NCBI RefSeq assembly: GCF_001673405.1
Contig: NZ_LZLV01000122.1
Location: 1-64,000 of the forward strand
Direction: 5' to 3'
DNA from: Mycobacterium sp. 1245111.1
GTDB lineage: Bacteria > Actinomycetota > Actinomycetes > Mycobacteriales > Mycobacteriaceae
Length of the DNA stretch: 64,000 nucleotides
Positions 1 through 9,430 of the stretch are shown here, in pieces. Within the stretch, counting starts at the first letter, position 1. Each line of letters begins with the position of its first letter. Both the position numbers and the translations under genes were made by a program. Under the pieces are notes generated by a model. It did not search any database. It was not told the DNA's origin and saw only the letters and a program-made list of their open reading frames with translations.

Positions 1-1
1 G

Positions 2-3000
2 CTGGTCGACTCGTTGGGCACGGCCGCCTCGACCGGCCTGAGCATGGCCGTCATCCCCGTGCGCGAAGGCGCCCGAGCGCTGTCGGCCGGCCTGGCCGCA
101 CCCACGCTGAGCCGGCACAGCTGGCGCGGACGAGGCCGCGCCTGGGTCGAGGTCCGCGGCCTCGACGGGCCGGACGGCGCCGAGCTCGGACGCTTCGTGG
201 TCGACGCCGTCAGCGCCCGGTCGGGCGTGAAGTCCGTCAGCGTCAACCGCCCGCTGTCCCGCATCGTGGTGACAATCGCCCACGACCAGATCTCGCTGCG
301 GGATCTCTGCCGCGACGTCGACGAGGCCGAAAAGCGCTGGCGGGCAAGCGGTACCGTCGACCAAAAACGTAGCACCACCCGTCCGAAGCCGCTCCCGGGA
401 GACGGACTGCTGCTGGCCACCAATGCGCTGGGAGTCGGCGCCACCGCGGTGGGCGTCAGCGCGGCGGTCGCGGGCCGGCTCCTGCGGTGGCCACACCTGC
501 TCGACGGCGTCGAGGCGTTGGTGGTGGCCGTCGACTACCAGCCACGGGTGCGCAAGCTGCTCGAAGACAGCATCGGCCACTCGTCCGCCGACGCGGTGCT
601 GAGCGTGGCGATGGTGGTGGCCCACGTCCTCGAACTGTCACCGGCGTCGCTGGCCGTCGACCTCGCGATGGAGATCCTGAAAGCCGCCGAGTTCCAGGCC
701 GAAGCGCAGGCCTGGAATCGTCACGAACCCGCGCTGGCCCGCCATGCCGAACATTCCGAGGTGCACCCGCCGTCGCGGCCGGTGCCACCGGCCGAGGGGC
801 CGGTCGAGCGGCACGCCCGGCGCAGCGCCTGGGGCCAGGTGATCGGGACCGCGGCCGTCGGGGCGTTCACCCGGAACCCGGGGATGGCCGCCACGGCAAC
901 CCTGGTTACCACGCCAAAAGCCAGCCGGACCACCCGCGAATCGTTCGCCGCAGCCCTGGGGCAGGGCTTGGCTGCGCAACACGAAGTGTTGCCGTTGCAT
1001 CCGGAGAAGCTCCGTTGGCTCGACCGCGTGGACGCGCTGCTGGTCGACCCCCGCGTGTTGTGCACCAACACCCTGCGCGTCGTGCGTGTCCGGGGCGCCG
1101 GGGAGGACGAGCTGACGCCGGCATGGAATCGCGCCCAGTTGCTCCTGGAGAAGAAAGGTCTCACCGTCGGCTGGCATTCGGTCGACGCGAATGTCGAGGC
1201 GCTGATCGGTCCGGCGCACGACCCGCTGGCCTCCGCTGTGCTGGCCGAAGCGCGACGCGCGGGTCTGGAGCTGATCTCCGTCGAAATCGACGATCTCGGT
1301 GAGCTGCATCCCGCATTCGACGACCTGCGACCCCTGCAACCGGCATCCATGGATTCGGCGCTTGCCGCCGCGCTGGCCGATCTGCAGGAGGCGGGACACA
1401 CCGTCGCGGTCATCTCGTCGGCTGCGGCACAAGCACTTTCGTCGGCCGACGTCGGACTGGGCTTGATGCCCAACTCCGACTCCGAGCCGCCACCCTGGAC
1501 CGCAGATGTGATCCTGAACGACCTCGACGGGGTGTGGCGGCTACTGCACGCCATTCCCGCCGCCAAGTCGGCGAGTCGCCGTGGCATCGAAATAGCAACC
1601 GGTGCAACTGCATTGGGGGCACTGCTGATGGTGCCCGGCGTCCGCGGGCGTGGCCCTGGGCCGGTGACGACGGGCGCGGCCGCCGGTCTGCTGTCGGGCT
1701 ACCTGATGGCCCGCCGGGTGTTGCGCGCGCCGACCCCGCTGCCCGCCCCGATCCACGACTGGCACGCCATGTCGATCGATCAGGTCCGAAAGATGTTGCC
1801 GCCGCCTGAAGCTGAACTGGTGGCGGAGCCACGCCACGGCATCGCGACCCGGGCCATGGACACCGCTTATCGCGGCGCCCAGTTCACCGACCGTCCGCGC
1901 CAGGCTGTCTGGCAGTTTCTCAAGGCGGTGCGCGCCGAGTTGTCCGATCCGCTGACACCGGTGCTGGCCCTCGGCTCGGCGGCCAGTGCGGTGCTGGGCT
2001 CGCCGGTCGACGCGGTGCTGGTCGGTTCGGTGCTCACCGGGAACTCGATGCTGGCGGCCAGCCAACGGCTGCGCGCCGAGAGCCGACTCAATGAGCTTCT
2101 GGCCCAACAGATTCCGCCAGCCCGCAAGGTCGCGTTCACACCCGACGGCTCACCGGTCTACACCGACGTGCTGGCCGCGGAACTGCGGCCCGGCGACGTC
2201 ATCGAGGTTCGCACCCACGAGGTGGTACCCGCCGACGCCCGGCTCATCGAAGAAGAAGACCTCGAGGTCGACGAGTCCACGCTCACCGGCGAATCGTTGC
2301 CGGTGGAAAAGCAGGTCGACGCCACCCCGGGTGCCGATCTGGCCGAGCGGCGCTGCATGCTCTACGGCGGAACCACCATCGTCGCGGGCACCGCGGTGGC
2401 GCTGGTGACGGCCGTCGGCGCCGATACCCAGGCCCGTCGTGCCGCCGAACTGGTCTCCAGCGAACTCCCCCAAATCGGTCTGGAGCATCAGCTCAGCCAG
2501 CTGACCAACCGGGCCTTCCCGGTCAGTGTCACCGGCGGACTTCTGGTCAGCGGTCTTGGTCTGTTGCGCGCCAAGGGCATTCGTCAGGCCGTGGCCAGCG
2601 GGATCGCGATCACCGTGGCCGCGGTGCCCGAGGGCATGCCGCTGGTGGCGACCCTCGCGCAGGCGGCATCGGCCCGACGATTGACGAATTTCGGTGCGGT
2701 GGTGCGGGTTCCACGATCGGTGGAGGCGCTGGGCCGCATCGACGTGGTGTGCTTCGACAAGACGGGCACTCTTTCTGAGAACCGGTTGCGGGTGTCGCAG
2801 GTGCATCCCGCCGAAGGCTTCTCCGACGACGAAGTGCTGCGCTGCGCGGCCAGCGCCGCACCGGACGCCAACGGCGGCCCGCAGGTGCACGCGACCGACC
2901 GGGCGATCATCGAGGCGGCGAAGTCGGTCGCCGACGTGACCGCCGAAGCCGACGCGCATCTGCCGTTCCGGTCGGGCCGCTCGTTCTCGGCATCGGTGTT

Positions 3001-4423
3001 CGGTGACGAGCTCACCGTCAAGGGCGCACCCGAGGTCGTGCTGGCCGCCTGCACCGGCGTCGGACCCGAGATCGACGCGACCGTCCGTGGGCTGGCGGCT
3101 GAGGGCCTGCGCGTCATCGCCGTCGCGCGCCGCCGGTTGAGCCCGCAACAGGCCCAACTGGTCGCCGAGGACGAGGATGCCATCGTCGATCTGGCCGGCG
3201 GCGAGCTGTCGCTGGCCGGTTTCCTCGGGTTGTCCGACACCCCGCGCGCCGAGGCGCCGGCGCTGCTGGCGGCGCTCACCCAGCGGGAAATCGGCATCCG
3301 GCTGATCACCGGCGACCACCCCATCACCGCGGCGGCGATCGCGCGCGAGATGGGCATGTCGATCACCGCCGACCAGGTGATCAGCGGCGCCGAGTGGGAC
3401 GCGCTGTCCCGCAAGGATCAGGAACGGGTGGTGACCGAGCGGGTGATCTTCGCCCGGATGTCGCCGGAGAACAAGGTCCAGGTGGTCCAGACACTGGAAC
3501 GCGCCGGCAAGGTCTGCGCGATGGTCGGCGACGGCGCCAACGACGCCGCCGCGATCCGCGCGGCCACCGTCGGCATCGGCGTCGTCGCCCGCGGCAGCGA
3601 CTCGTCCAGCGTCGCGGCCGACGTGGTGCTTCTGGACGCCCGCATCGAAGCGTTGTTGAACGCGATCGACGAGGGCCGCGAGCTGTGGCGGCGGGTACAG
3701 GCCGCGGTGTCGGTGCTGCTCGGCGGCAACGCCGGCGAAGTCGCGTTCGCGATCATCGGCAGCGCGATCACCGGCGATTCGCCGCTGAACACCCGACAGC
3801 TGCTGCTGGTCAACATCTTCACCGACGCGCTGCCCGCGGCCGCATTGGCGGTCAGCAAGCCCAGCGGGCCGGCTGGGGCCGACGGACCCAAAGGGAGAGG
3901 CCCCGACCAGCGGGCGCTCTGGGAGGCCGTCGCGATCCGTGGCGCGACCACCGCGGCGGCGGCGACGGCGGCGTGGACGATGGCCGGGTTCACCGGACGG
4001 CCGCAACGGGCGTCGACGGTGGCGCTGGTTGCCCTGGTTTCTGCGCAGCTGGGTCAGACGCTGCTGGACTCACGCACTCCGCTGGTCGTGTTGACCGCGG
4101 GCGGATCGTTGGCCGTGATGGGGACGCTGATCAGCATCCCCGGCGTCAGCCAATTGCTTGGCTGTACCCCGCTGGGCCCCCTCGCCTGGGCGCAGGCGCT
4201 GGGCTCAGCCGGGGTTGCGACCGGCGCCGTGGCCGTCGCGACCCGTGCATTCGCTGATAAGCGGTCCGCCGAGCTGGAGTCCGGCCCGTCGACTCCGACC
4301 GAGTCACGACCTCCACAGCGCCGAGGCGCCACAGAACGGCGTACAACTGGGTCAAGGGGACGGTCAGCAGGCCAGCCACAGCTCCGCCTAGTGGGTCGGC
4401 GAGAGAATCAGTCGTCGACATAA
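2..4423 (+). CDS. ctpH: P-type cation-transporting ATPase CtpH (5' end beyond window)
   Basis: Membrane ATPase predicted to move a metal cation across the plasma membrane through a phospho-aspartate cycle. The frame is open to the window edge; the first usable start is TTG at 14, giving 1469 residues, and the M. tuberculosis orthologue is about 1539, so the true start probably lies upstream. Numbering from the TTG: degenerate N-terminal region about 1-620, actuator TGES at 758-761, PEGMP in the ion-binding helix near 870, phosphorylation motif DKTGTL with Asp915, and GDGAND at 1172-1177. All catalytic motifs are intact. PEGMP resembles the PEGLP of P2-type Ca2+/Mg2+ pumps rather than the CPC of heavy-metal pumps. 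The neighbouring Rv0424c-like gene and thiC support ctpH (Rv0425c) over its paralogue ctpI. The transported ion is not known from sequence. Confidence 0.93.
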   Translation: MVDSLGTAASTGLSMAVIPVREGARALSAGLAAPTLSRHSWRGRGRAWVEVRGLDGPDGAELGRFVVDAVSARSGVKSVSVNRPLSRIVVTIAHDQISLRDLCRDVDEAEKRWRASGTVDQKRSTTRPKPLPGDGLLLATNALGVGATAVGVSAAVAGRLLRWPHLLDGVEALVVAVDYQPRVRKLLEDSIGHSSADAVLSVAMVVAHVLELSPASLAVDLAMEILKAAEFQAEAQAWNRHEPALARHAEHSEVHPPSRPVPPAEGPVERHARRSAWGQVIGTAAVGAFTRNPGMAATATLVTTPKASRTTRESFAAALGQGLAAQHEVLPLHPEKLRWLDRVDALLVDPRVLCTNTLRVVRVRGAGEDELTPAWNRAQLLLEKKGLTVGWHSVDANVEALIGPAHDPLASAVLAEARRAGLELISVEIDDLGELHPAFDDLRPLQPASMDSALAAALADLQEAGHTVAVISSAAAQALSSADVGLGLMPNSDSEPPPWTADVILNDLDGVWRLLHAIPAAKSASRRGIEIATGATALGALLMVPGVRGRGPGPVTTGAAAGLLSGYLMARRVLRAPTPLPAPIHDWHAMSIDQVRKMLPPPEAELVAEPRHGIATRAMDTAYRGAQFTDRPRQAVWQFLKAVRAELSDPLTPVLALGSAASAVLGSPVDAVLVGSVLTGNSMLAASQRLRAESRLNELLAQQIPPARKVAFTPDGSPVYTDVLAAELRPGDVIEVRTHEVVPADARLIEEEDLEVDESTLTGESLPVEKQVDATPGADLAERRCMLYGGTTIVAGTAVALVTAVGADTQARRAAELVSSELPQIGLEHQLSQLTNRAFPVSVTGGLLVSGLGLLRAKGIRQAVASGIAITVAAVPEGMPLVATLAQAASARRLTNFGAVVRVPRSVEALGRIDVVCFDKTGTLSENRLRVSQVHPAEGFSDDEVLRCAASAAPDANGGPQVHATDRAIIEAAKSVADVTAEADAHLPFRSGRSFSASVFGDELTVKGAPEVVLAACTGVGPEIDATVRGLAAEGLRVIAVARRRLSPQQAQLVAEDEDAIVDLAGGELSLAGFLGLSDTPRAEAPALLAALTQREIGIRLITGDHPITAAAIAREMGMSITADQVISGAEWDALSRKDQERVVTERVIFARMSPENKVQVVQTLERAGKVCAMVGDGANDAAAIRAATVGIGVVARGSDSSSVAADVVLLDARIEALLNAIDEGRELWRRVQAAVSVLLGGNAGEVAFAIIGSAITGDSPLNTRQLLLVNIFTDALPAAALAVSKPSGPAGADGPKGRGPDQRALWEAVAIRGATTAAAATAAWTMAGFTGRPQRASTVALVALVSAQLGQTLLDSRTPLVVLTAGGSLAVMGTLISIPGVSQLLGCTPLGPLAWAQALGSAGVATGAVAVATRAFADKRSAELESGPSTPTESRPPQRRGATERRTTGSRGRSAGQPQLRLVGRRENQSST

Positions 4424-4481
4424 CCCCGACGGTGACCGCACCACCAGTCCCAATGGCAACGGCAACGTTACTGAAAGGCAA

Positions 4482-4763
4482 ATGATGGCCGAAAAGAATT
4501 CTCGCCGCGCAACGTCGCAGGCAGACGCGGTGGCGCAGATCCGTGAAGGCGAGACTTTCGCGCTCAACCTGCCGGTTTTCGGACAAGTCGAGATCCCGCG
4601 ACCCGAAGCTTTGGCCTATTACGGCGGTTTAGCGGCCTTAGCCGCGTTCGAGCTGATCGACTGGCCGGTCGCGGTGGTTATCGCCGCAGGTCACCTGCTG
4701 GCCAGCAACCACCACAACAAACTGCTCGAGGAGCTCGGCGAGGCCATCGAAGACGCCGAGTAG
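4482..4763 (+). CDS. Small hydrophobic protein, Rv0424c-like
   Basis: A 93-residue protein found next to ctpH in mycobacteria; no biochemical function is known. Residues 1-25 are polar, about 45-75 form a hydrophobic stretch (two short membrane-dipping helices or one long one), and the C-terminus is acidic. It begins with two ATG codons in a row at 4482 and 4485, with GAAAGG at 4473-4478 as ribosome binding site. It lies 58 bp after ctpH on the same strand and is probably co-transcribed. It ends five bases before the stop of the oppositely oriented STAS gene. Conserved adjacency suggests an accessory role for the ATPase, which is an inference. Confidence 0.85.
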   Translation: MMAEKNSRRATSQADAVAQIREGETFALNLPVFGQVEIPRPEALAYYGGLAALAAFELIDWPVAVVIAAGHLLASNHHNKLLEELGEAIEDAE

Positions 4764-4768
4764 CGAAG

Positions 4769-5101
4769 TCAGCCGGCGCCGTTGCGCAGCGCGCGGCGGG
4801 CGGCCTCGACGTCGTGGTGGATCGGCATGCACATCAACTCCGCCACCCGGTACATGAAGCTCGTCGGCGATAAGACGATGACGATTTGATTGTCCGCGAA
4901 CAGTCGATCCAGGGCCGCGAATCCGGCGCTGTCCAGGTATTTCACGCTGCTGAGGTGAAGGATCATCGGCCGCTCGCCGGGCAGCTCGCGCACCGACCGA
5001 TCGAAGTCGACGACATTGGACGCATCGACCTCGCCCGTCACGGTTACCTCGACCGGCGTCGGCTCCGGGCCGGTCTGAAGCTCAAACTCCGCGCGGCTCA
5101 T
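4769..5101 (-). CDS. STAS-domain anti-sigma factor antagonist
   Basis: A 110-residue single STAS domain of the SpoIIAA/RsbV type. In partner-switching systems the unphosphorylated form binds an anti-sigma kinase and frees the sigma factor. The phospho-acceptor serine is Ser58 in KYLDSAGF. Its ATG at 5099-5101 overlaps the TGA of the upstream giant kinase gene by four bases (ATGA), so translation is probably coupled. The same reading frame stays open to about 5950 against the coding strand, but that extension runs over the kinase gene and is spurious. The natural partner is the RsbW-like ATPase domain at the C-terminus of the preceding protein. Confidence 0.88.
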   Translation of the reverse strand: MSRAEFELQTGPEPTPVEVTVTGEVDASNVVDFDRSVRELPGERPMILHLSSVKYLDSAGFAALDRLFADNQIVIVLSPTSFMYRVAELMCMPIHHDVEAARRALRNGAG

Positions 5102-8100
5102 AACGTCACGCCTTCCACGAGTCCGGACTCGGGCAGCACTGCGCGCTCGAACGTCAACGTGATTCGCGTGCCGGCCGCGCTGCGGACCGTTCTGACATCG
5201 TCCGCCAGACCGTTGATCATGGTCAGCCCTCGCCCGCGCCGGTGGCTGCGTTGACTGGCCGACGAATCGCCCGACCACTGACCCGCATCGCTGACCGTGA
5301 CGGTGACGGTCGCCCCGCGCACGAACGCTTCCACGGAAACCGTCTTGCTGGGATCGGCACCGCTGCCGTGCTCGATCGCATTCGTCACCGCCTCGCCGGT
5401 GGCCAACAGGATGTCGGATTCCCGTGCCGGCTCCAGGTCGAGGCCGGAAAGCCAGTCGCGCAACCGATGTCGCGCGTCGGCGATGTTGTCCAGCGACGCG
5501 GGCACCACCGTGGCGAAGCTGCGTCCCGAGCTGTGGCAGGGGCGCAGCGCCAGCAGCACGACGTCGTCGGTGTATCCGCCCGGCGGGGTCATCCGTTCGA
5601 GCAACTCGTCGCACAGGTCCCCGACCGGAAGGTCGGCGCGATATGCGGCGGCGCCCTGTAGCCGGTTGAAGCCGTGATCGAGCGCCTCGCCCGGCCGCTC
5701 GATCAGCCCGTCGGTGTAGAGCAGAATCACACTGCCGGTGGGTAATTCGTGCACCGCGGTGTCGCGCTTCAGCGGGCTGTCCCACGCCGCCACCGGGGGC
5801 CGCCGCCCCTCGGACAAGAACACCGGCGGTTGGTTCGGAGCCACCAGTAGCGGATAGGGGTGTCCCGCACACGAATAGCTGATCCGACCGATGCCGTCGC
5901 CGGTGTCGGGGTCCGAGCCGTCGTCGATCACGGCGTAACTGACCGTCGCGCACCGCGCCCCCGGCACTTTGGCGGCATACCTGTCCAAGTTGGCCAGCAC
6001 CGCGGCAGGGTCGGCGTCAGTCAGCGCGCCGGCTGCCAGCCCCGCGCGCAATCTACTCATCGCGATCGCCGCGGGCAGACCGTGCCCGACCACGTCACCA
6101 ACCGAAATCGCAATCCGGCCTTGGCGTTCCAGCGGGATCACCAGGTACCAGTCACCGCCGACGCGCATCGCCTCGCCGCCGGGCTGGTAGACCGCCGCGA
6201 CGACGGCCGCCGTCGACCCGTGGTCGAGATCGAGCAGGTGGTCCTGGAAGTCGACGGCGATCCGGTGCTCGCGCTGCACAGTGCGGATGCGGTCGACGGC
6301 CGACTGGGTGGCCCTGGCAACCTGTGCGGCCCAATCGAGTTCGGCGGGATCGAATTCGCGCGGCGTCGACCAGAGCATTCCGAGCGTGCCGATGATTTTG
6401 CCGTCCAGCCCGCGCAGCGGCTGGCTGATGCACGACCGCACCGAGTCCGCCGTTTCGCCTACCACGTGCCCGTAACGCGGCGGCAGGTTGAGGGTGTCGG
6501 TGATGATCATCGGCTGACCGGTTTTGATAACGTCGACAGGCACGATCGGGGTGTCCATCGACGCGACGTGGTAGCGGTCCCGCATCTCCGGCGGCACCGG
6601 AGCGCCGTAGTCGAATCGGAGGTTCTTTCCTTCGGCGTCAAGCAAACCCAGGCAGACAATCGGCGGCTCGCCGGTGCCCAACGCGGCGCCCTGCAGCGCC
6701 TCGACGATCGCCACACTCGAATCGGCAGCCTGCAGGGCGGCGTCCAGCTGCGCGAAATCAAGGGCGATCTGCGCGCGCGCATCACTGGATCGCCGGCTCG
6801 CGCGTTCACGGGCCACCGCTGCCAGCCGCGCCGCGACGCGGTCGATTAAATCCTGTGACCTGAACGGTTTTAGCAAGTAGTCATCCGCGCCCCCGGCGAA
6901 TCCTTGGCTGACGGCTTCCGACCCGGCCCGCGCCGATAGCATCAGCACCGGTGTCGCCGCCAGCGCCGGATCGGCCCGAAGAGCTGCGACCAGCTCGAAG
7001 CCGTTGAGGCGCGGCATCATCACGTCGGTGACGACGATGTCCGGGCGGAGCTTGCGGACGGATTCGATGGCGTCCTTCCCGTCGTTGACGAGCACCGTCC
7101 GCCATCGTGTCGACAGCACGCGCTCCAAATGTGCTCGCATATCGGCGTTGTCGTCGGCGATCAGTACCAACTCGCGCCCGTCGGGAACGGGCGGGACGTC
7201 GCTCGCCGATCCCGGCCGGGGCGTCACCCACTGATCCGCCTCGACAACGTACGGGTTTTCCAGCAGTCCCGCGGGCGAGTGCTCGACGGGCTCGCCGTCC
7301 ACCGATCGGGGCAGCCGGACGGTGACCGCGGTGCCGCGGCCGAGTTGGCTGTCGAACTCCACGGTTCCGTGTTGCAAGTCGACGAGGCCCTGCACCAACG
7401 ACAATCCGATTCCAGTGCCCTCGACGCTGCGCCCGCGGGCACTGTTCGCACGAAAGAACCGCTCCCCCAACCGCTTCAGGTCACCCTCGGCGATCCCGAC
7501 GCCGGTGTCGCGTACCGTGATGTGGCACGAGGATGCGTCGCTGTGTGTCGTGACGGTGATGGAACCGCTCAGGGTGTATTTCACCGCATTGGACATCAAG
7601 TTGAGCACGATGGTCTCCCACAGGCCCGGATCGATGTCGGCCAGCGCGGGTCGGCAGTCGATCACCAACTCGAGGTCGGCACGCTGACACAGTTCGGCGA
7701 ACGACGACGCGATGTGCGACGTCAGCGCGCCGACGTCGGTGCACACCAACGTGGCGGTGGCACGACCGGCTTCGATGCGGGAGAAGTCCAACAGCGAGTC
7801 GACCAGTCGCTGCAGGCGACCGACATTGCGTCGCGCGGCACTCAGGCGATTCGCCATCGCGCTGTCTGCGCTGGCTTCGGCCAACGCATCGTCGAGTGGC
7901 CCCAGCAAAAGCGTGAGCGGAGTACGGAATTCGTGGCTTACGTTGGTCAGAAACGCCGTCTTGACGTGGTCCAGTTCGGCGAAGGCGTCGGCCCGCCGGC
8001 GCTGCTGTTCGTAGGACACCGCCGAGGCCATCGCCGAGGACAGCTGGTCGGCGAAGAGCTGACAGAAGCCGACGTATTGGTCGTCGAGCACGCAGAGCGG

Positions 8101-9018
8101 ATTCGTGCCGAGCAACAGGGCCCCGGCGGCAGGCCCCTCGCCCAGCGGCAGTAGCAGCGCATGGTCGGGACAGTCGCTGCCCAATGCCGCGTGGAGGCCG
8201 TCGATCAACGCAGCGACGTTGTCGATCACCCGCGTCTGCGACCGCGTCCGCGGCACGTCCCGAGATTTGGTCAGTTTCGCCAACGTCGGCGGCAGCAACG
8301 GCAGCACCGACCGCGTCGCGGCGCGCAGCGTGACCTCGGATACGTCTGGGTCCCCGACGTACATGGCGACGAACGGCACGTCGGCCGGTCGTTCGGCGCA
8401 GACCGCGACGGCCGCCCGCACGACATCGTCAATCGTGTTGGTGTCCATCACGGCCGAGGCCACGCCGTTGAGCAGGTGCAACCGACGTTCGCTCAGCACC
8501 CGGTCGGTGGTTTCGAACGACGGGCCGATGAGCCCGAACGTCGTGCCGTCAGCGCGGACCAGCGGGCTGTAGGTAAAGGTGAAATACCGCTCGCGCCGCC
8601 GGCCCTCGGTCACGATCGGCAGCATCAAATCGTGCGACCAGGTGGCTTCCCCGGTGGCGATGACACCGGCCAGCATCGGGCGGATCGATTCCCACACGTC
8701 CCACCACGCGTACTGTCCGCGCTGCCCCAGCGCCGCCGGGTGCCGGTCGGCCAGGATGGGAATGTAGGCGTCGTTGTAGATCAGGAAGAGTTCTTCGGTG
8801 TCCAGCCACAACACGATCGGAAAGCTCGACGCGAGCACCATCGCGACCGCCGAGCGCATTTCGGTCGGCCATGCGTGTGGCGGCCCGAGAGGGTGTGCGG
8901 TCCAGTCGAATTCGGCGAACCTGCGGCCCATTTCGCCCCCGAGCGCCACCGCGGCCGCGAGATCAGGGGGCAGCACCCTCGGGTCGCGTGGCCAGCCGGG
9001 GCGTTCGTGTCCGCTCAC
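5098..9018 (-). CDS. Giant hybrid histidine kinase / receiver / PP2C phosphatase / anti-sigma kinase
   Basis: A 1306-residue soluble signalling protein with no membrane segment. Domains in order, approximate: PAS-like sensor 45-175; GAF 185-335; HisKA with phospho-acceptor His362 in VSHEFRTP; HATPase_c 460-570 with DTGVGI and GTGIGL; receiver 610-730 with Asp665 in VVTDVMMP; second GAF 750-905; SpoIIE/RsbU PP2C phosphatase 920-1150 with GGDW, GDVVGHG and YTDGLIE; and a C-terminal RsbW-like HATPase 1165-1290 with EAVTNAIEHG. It thus joins a two-component phosphorelay to both enzymes of a partner-switching module. The start is GTG at 9016-9018, overlapping the stop of the upstream STAS gene; the stop overlaps the next STAS gene. 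It probably converts an internal signal into dephosphorylation of the flanking STAS proteins. The sigma factor is not encoded nearby. Confidence 0.9.
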   Translation of the reverse strand: MSGHERPGWPRDPRVLPPDLAAAVALGGEMGRRFAEFDWTAHPLGPPHAWPTEMRSAVAMVLASSFPIVLWLDTEELFLIYNDAYIPILADRHPAALGQRGQYAWWDVWESIRPMLAGVIATGEATWSHDLMLPIVTEGRRRERYFTFTYSPLVRADGTTFGLIGPSFETTDRVLSERRLHLLNGVASAVMDTNTIDDVVRAAVAVCAERPADVPFVAMYVGDPDVSEVTLRAATRSVLPLLPPTLAKLTKSRDVPRTRSQTRVIDNVAALIDGLHAALGSDCPDHALLLPLGEGPAAGALLLGTNPLCVLDDQYVGFCQLFADQLSSAMASAVSYEQQRRRADAFAELDHVKTAFLTNVSHEFRTPLTLLLGPLDDALAEASADSAMANRLSAARRNVGRLQRLVDSLLDFSRIEAGRATATLVCTDVGALTSHIASSFAELCQRADLELVIDCRPALADIDPGLWETIVLNLMSNAVKYTLSGSITVTTHSDASSCHITVRDTGVGIAEGDLKRLGERFFRANSARGRSVEGTGIGLSLVQGLVDLQHGTVEFDSQLGRGTAVTVRLPRSVDGEPVEHSPAGLLENPYVVEADQWVTPRPGSASDVPPVPDGRELVLIADDNADMRAHLERVLSTRWRTVLVNDGKDAIESVRKLRPDIVVTDVMMPRLNGFELVAALRADPALAATPVLMLSARAGSEAVSQGFAGGADDYLLKPFRSQDLIDRVAARLAAVARERASRRSSDARAQIALDFAQLDAALQAADSSVAIVEALQGAALGTGEPPIVCLGLLDAEGKNLRFDYGAPVPPEMRDRYHVASMDTPIVPVDVIKTGQPMIITDTLNLPPRYGHVVGETADSVRSCISQPLRGLDGKIIGTLGMLWSTPREFDPAELDWAAQVARATQSAVDRIRTVQREHRIAVDFQDHLLDLDHGSTAAVVAAVYQPGGEAMRVGGDWYLVIPLERQGRIAISVGDVVGHGLPAAIAMSRLRAGLAAGALTDADPAAVLANLDRYAAKVPGARCATVSYAVIDDGSDPDTGDGIGRISYSCAGHPYPLLVAPNQPPVFLSEGRRPPVAAWDSPLKRDTAVHELPTGSVILLYTDGLIERPGEALDHGFNRLQGAAAYRADLPVGDLCDELLERMTPPGGYTDDVVLLALRPCHSSGRSFATVVPASLDNIADARHRLRDWLSGLDLEPARESDILLATGEAVTNAIEHGSGADPSKTVSVEAFVRGATVTVTVSDAGQWSGDSSASQRSHRRGRGLTMINGLADDVRTVRSAAGTRITLTFERAVLPESGLVEGVTL

Positions 9019-9413
9019 GATCCCGGTCCGGAATCACGGCCTTCCAATGCATCCGGGAATGTGGAGTACAACTCGAGCCGGCTGTCGAGGTTCGTCACCT
9101 CGATCGGGCGGACCACCAAGCCGTTGTCGGCGACCAGCCGGACCGTTGTGCCGGCCCGCAGCCCATGCTCGTGGACGTCGAGCACCGCGTTCAGCCCTGC
9201 GCTACCGAAGTACGTCACGTCGTTCAGATCCACGATGAGCAACCGAGAATCGTGGCCACCGGCCTGCTCCAATGCCGACTCCAGCTGGGACCTCAGCTCG
9301 CCTGCGGTACTGGAGTCGATCTCTCCGGAGGCACGTACCACCACAGCTTCGGGTCGGACTTCGGAGTCGACCACCAACAGTTCCATCAGGTTCACCCGCT
9401 TCGACGCGCTCAC
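9015..9413 (-). CDS. STAS-domain anti-sigma factor antagonist
   Basis: A 132-residue RsbV/SpoIIAA-type protein with the STAS core at about residues 12-115 and the phosphorylatable Ser71 in VTYFGSAGL. Second STAS protein of the operon; its TGA overlaps the GTG of the giant kinase by four bases. The start is uncertain: GTG at 9411-9413 gives 132 residues, and an in-frame ATG at 9384-9386 would remove nine residues while keeping the domain whole. It lies 17 bp after the PAS-ANTAR gene. Two STAS proteins around one kinase/phosphatase suggest two outputs or a signal-sensing and an effector form. Confidence 0.88.
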   Translation of the reverse strand: MSASKRVNLMELLVVDSEVRPEAVVVRASGEIDSSTAGELRSQLESALEQAGGHDSRLLIVDLNDVTYFGSAGLNAVLDVHEHGLRAGTTVRLVADNGLVVRPIEVTNLDSRLELYSTFPDALEGRDSGPGS

Positions 9414-9430
9414 AGTCCCCGGCCTGGAGC

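Noticed and set aside
2150..4006. 618-codon minus-strand open frame across ctpH
   Set aside because: Arg/Asp/His/Gly-rich translation typical of the antisense of a high-GC gene; the plus strand encodes an intact P-type ATPase.
5102..5953. Upstream extension of the STAS frame to 5953
   Set aside because: It overlaps the phosphatase and RsbW domains of the giant kinase in another frame and is Arg-rich junk; the STAS domain starts at 5101.
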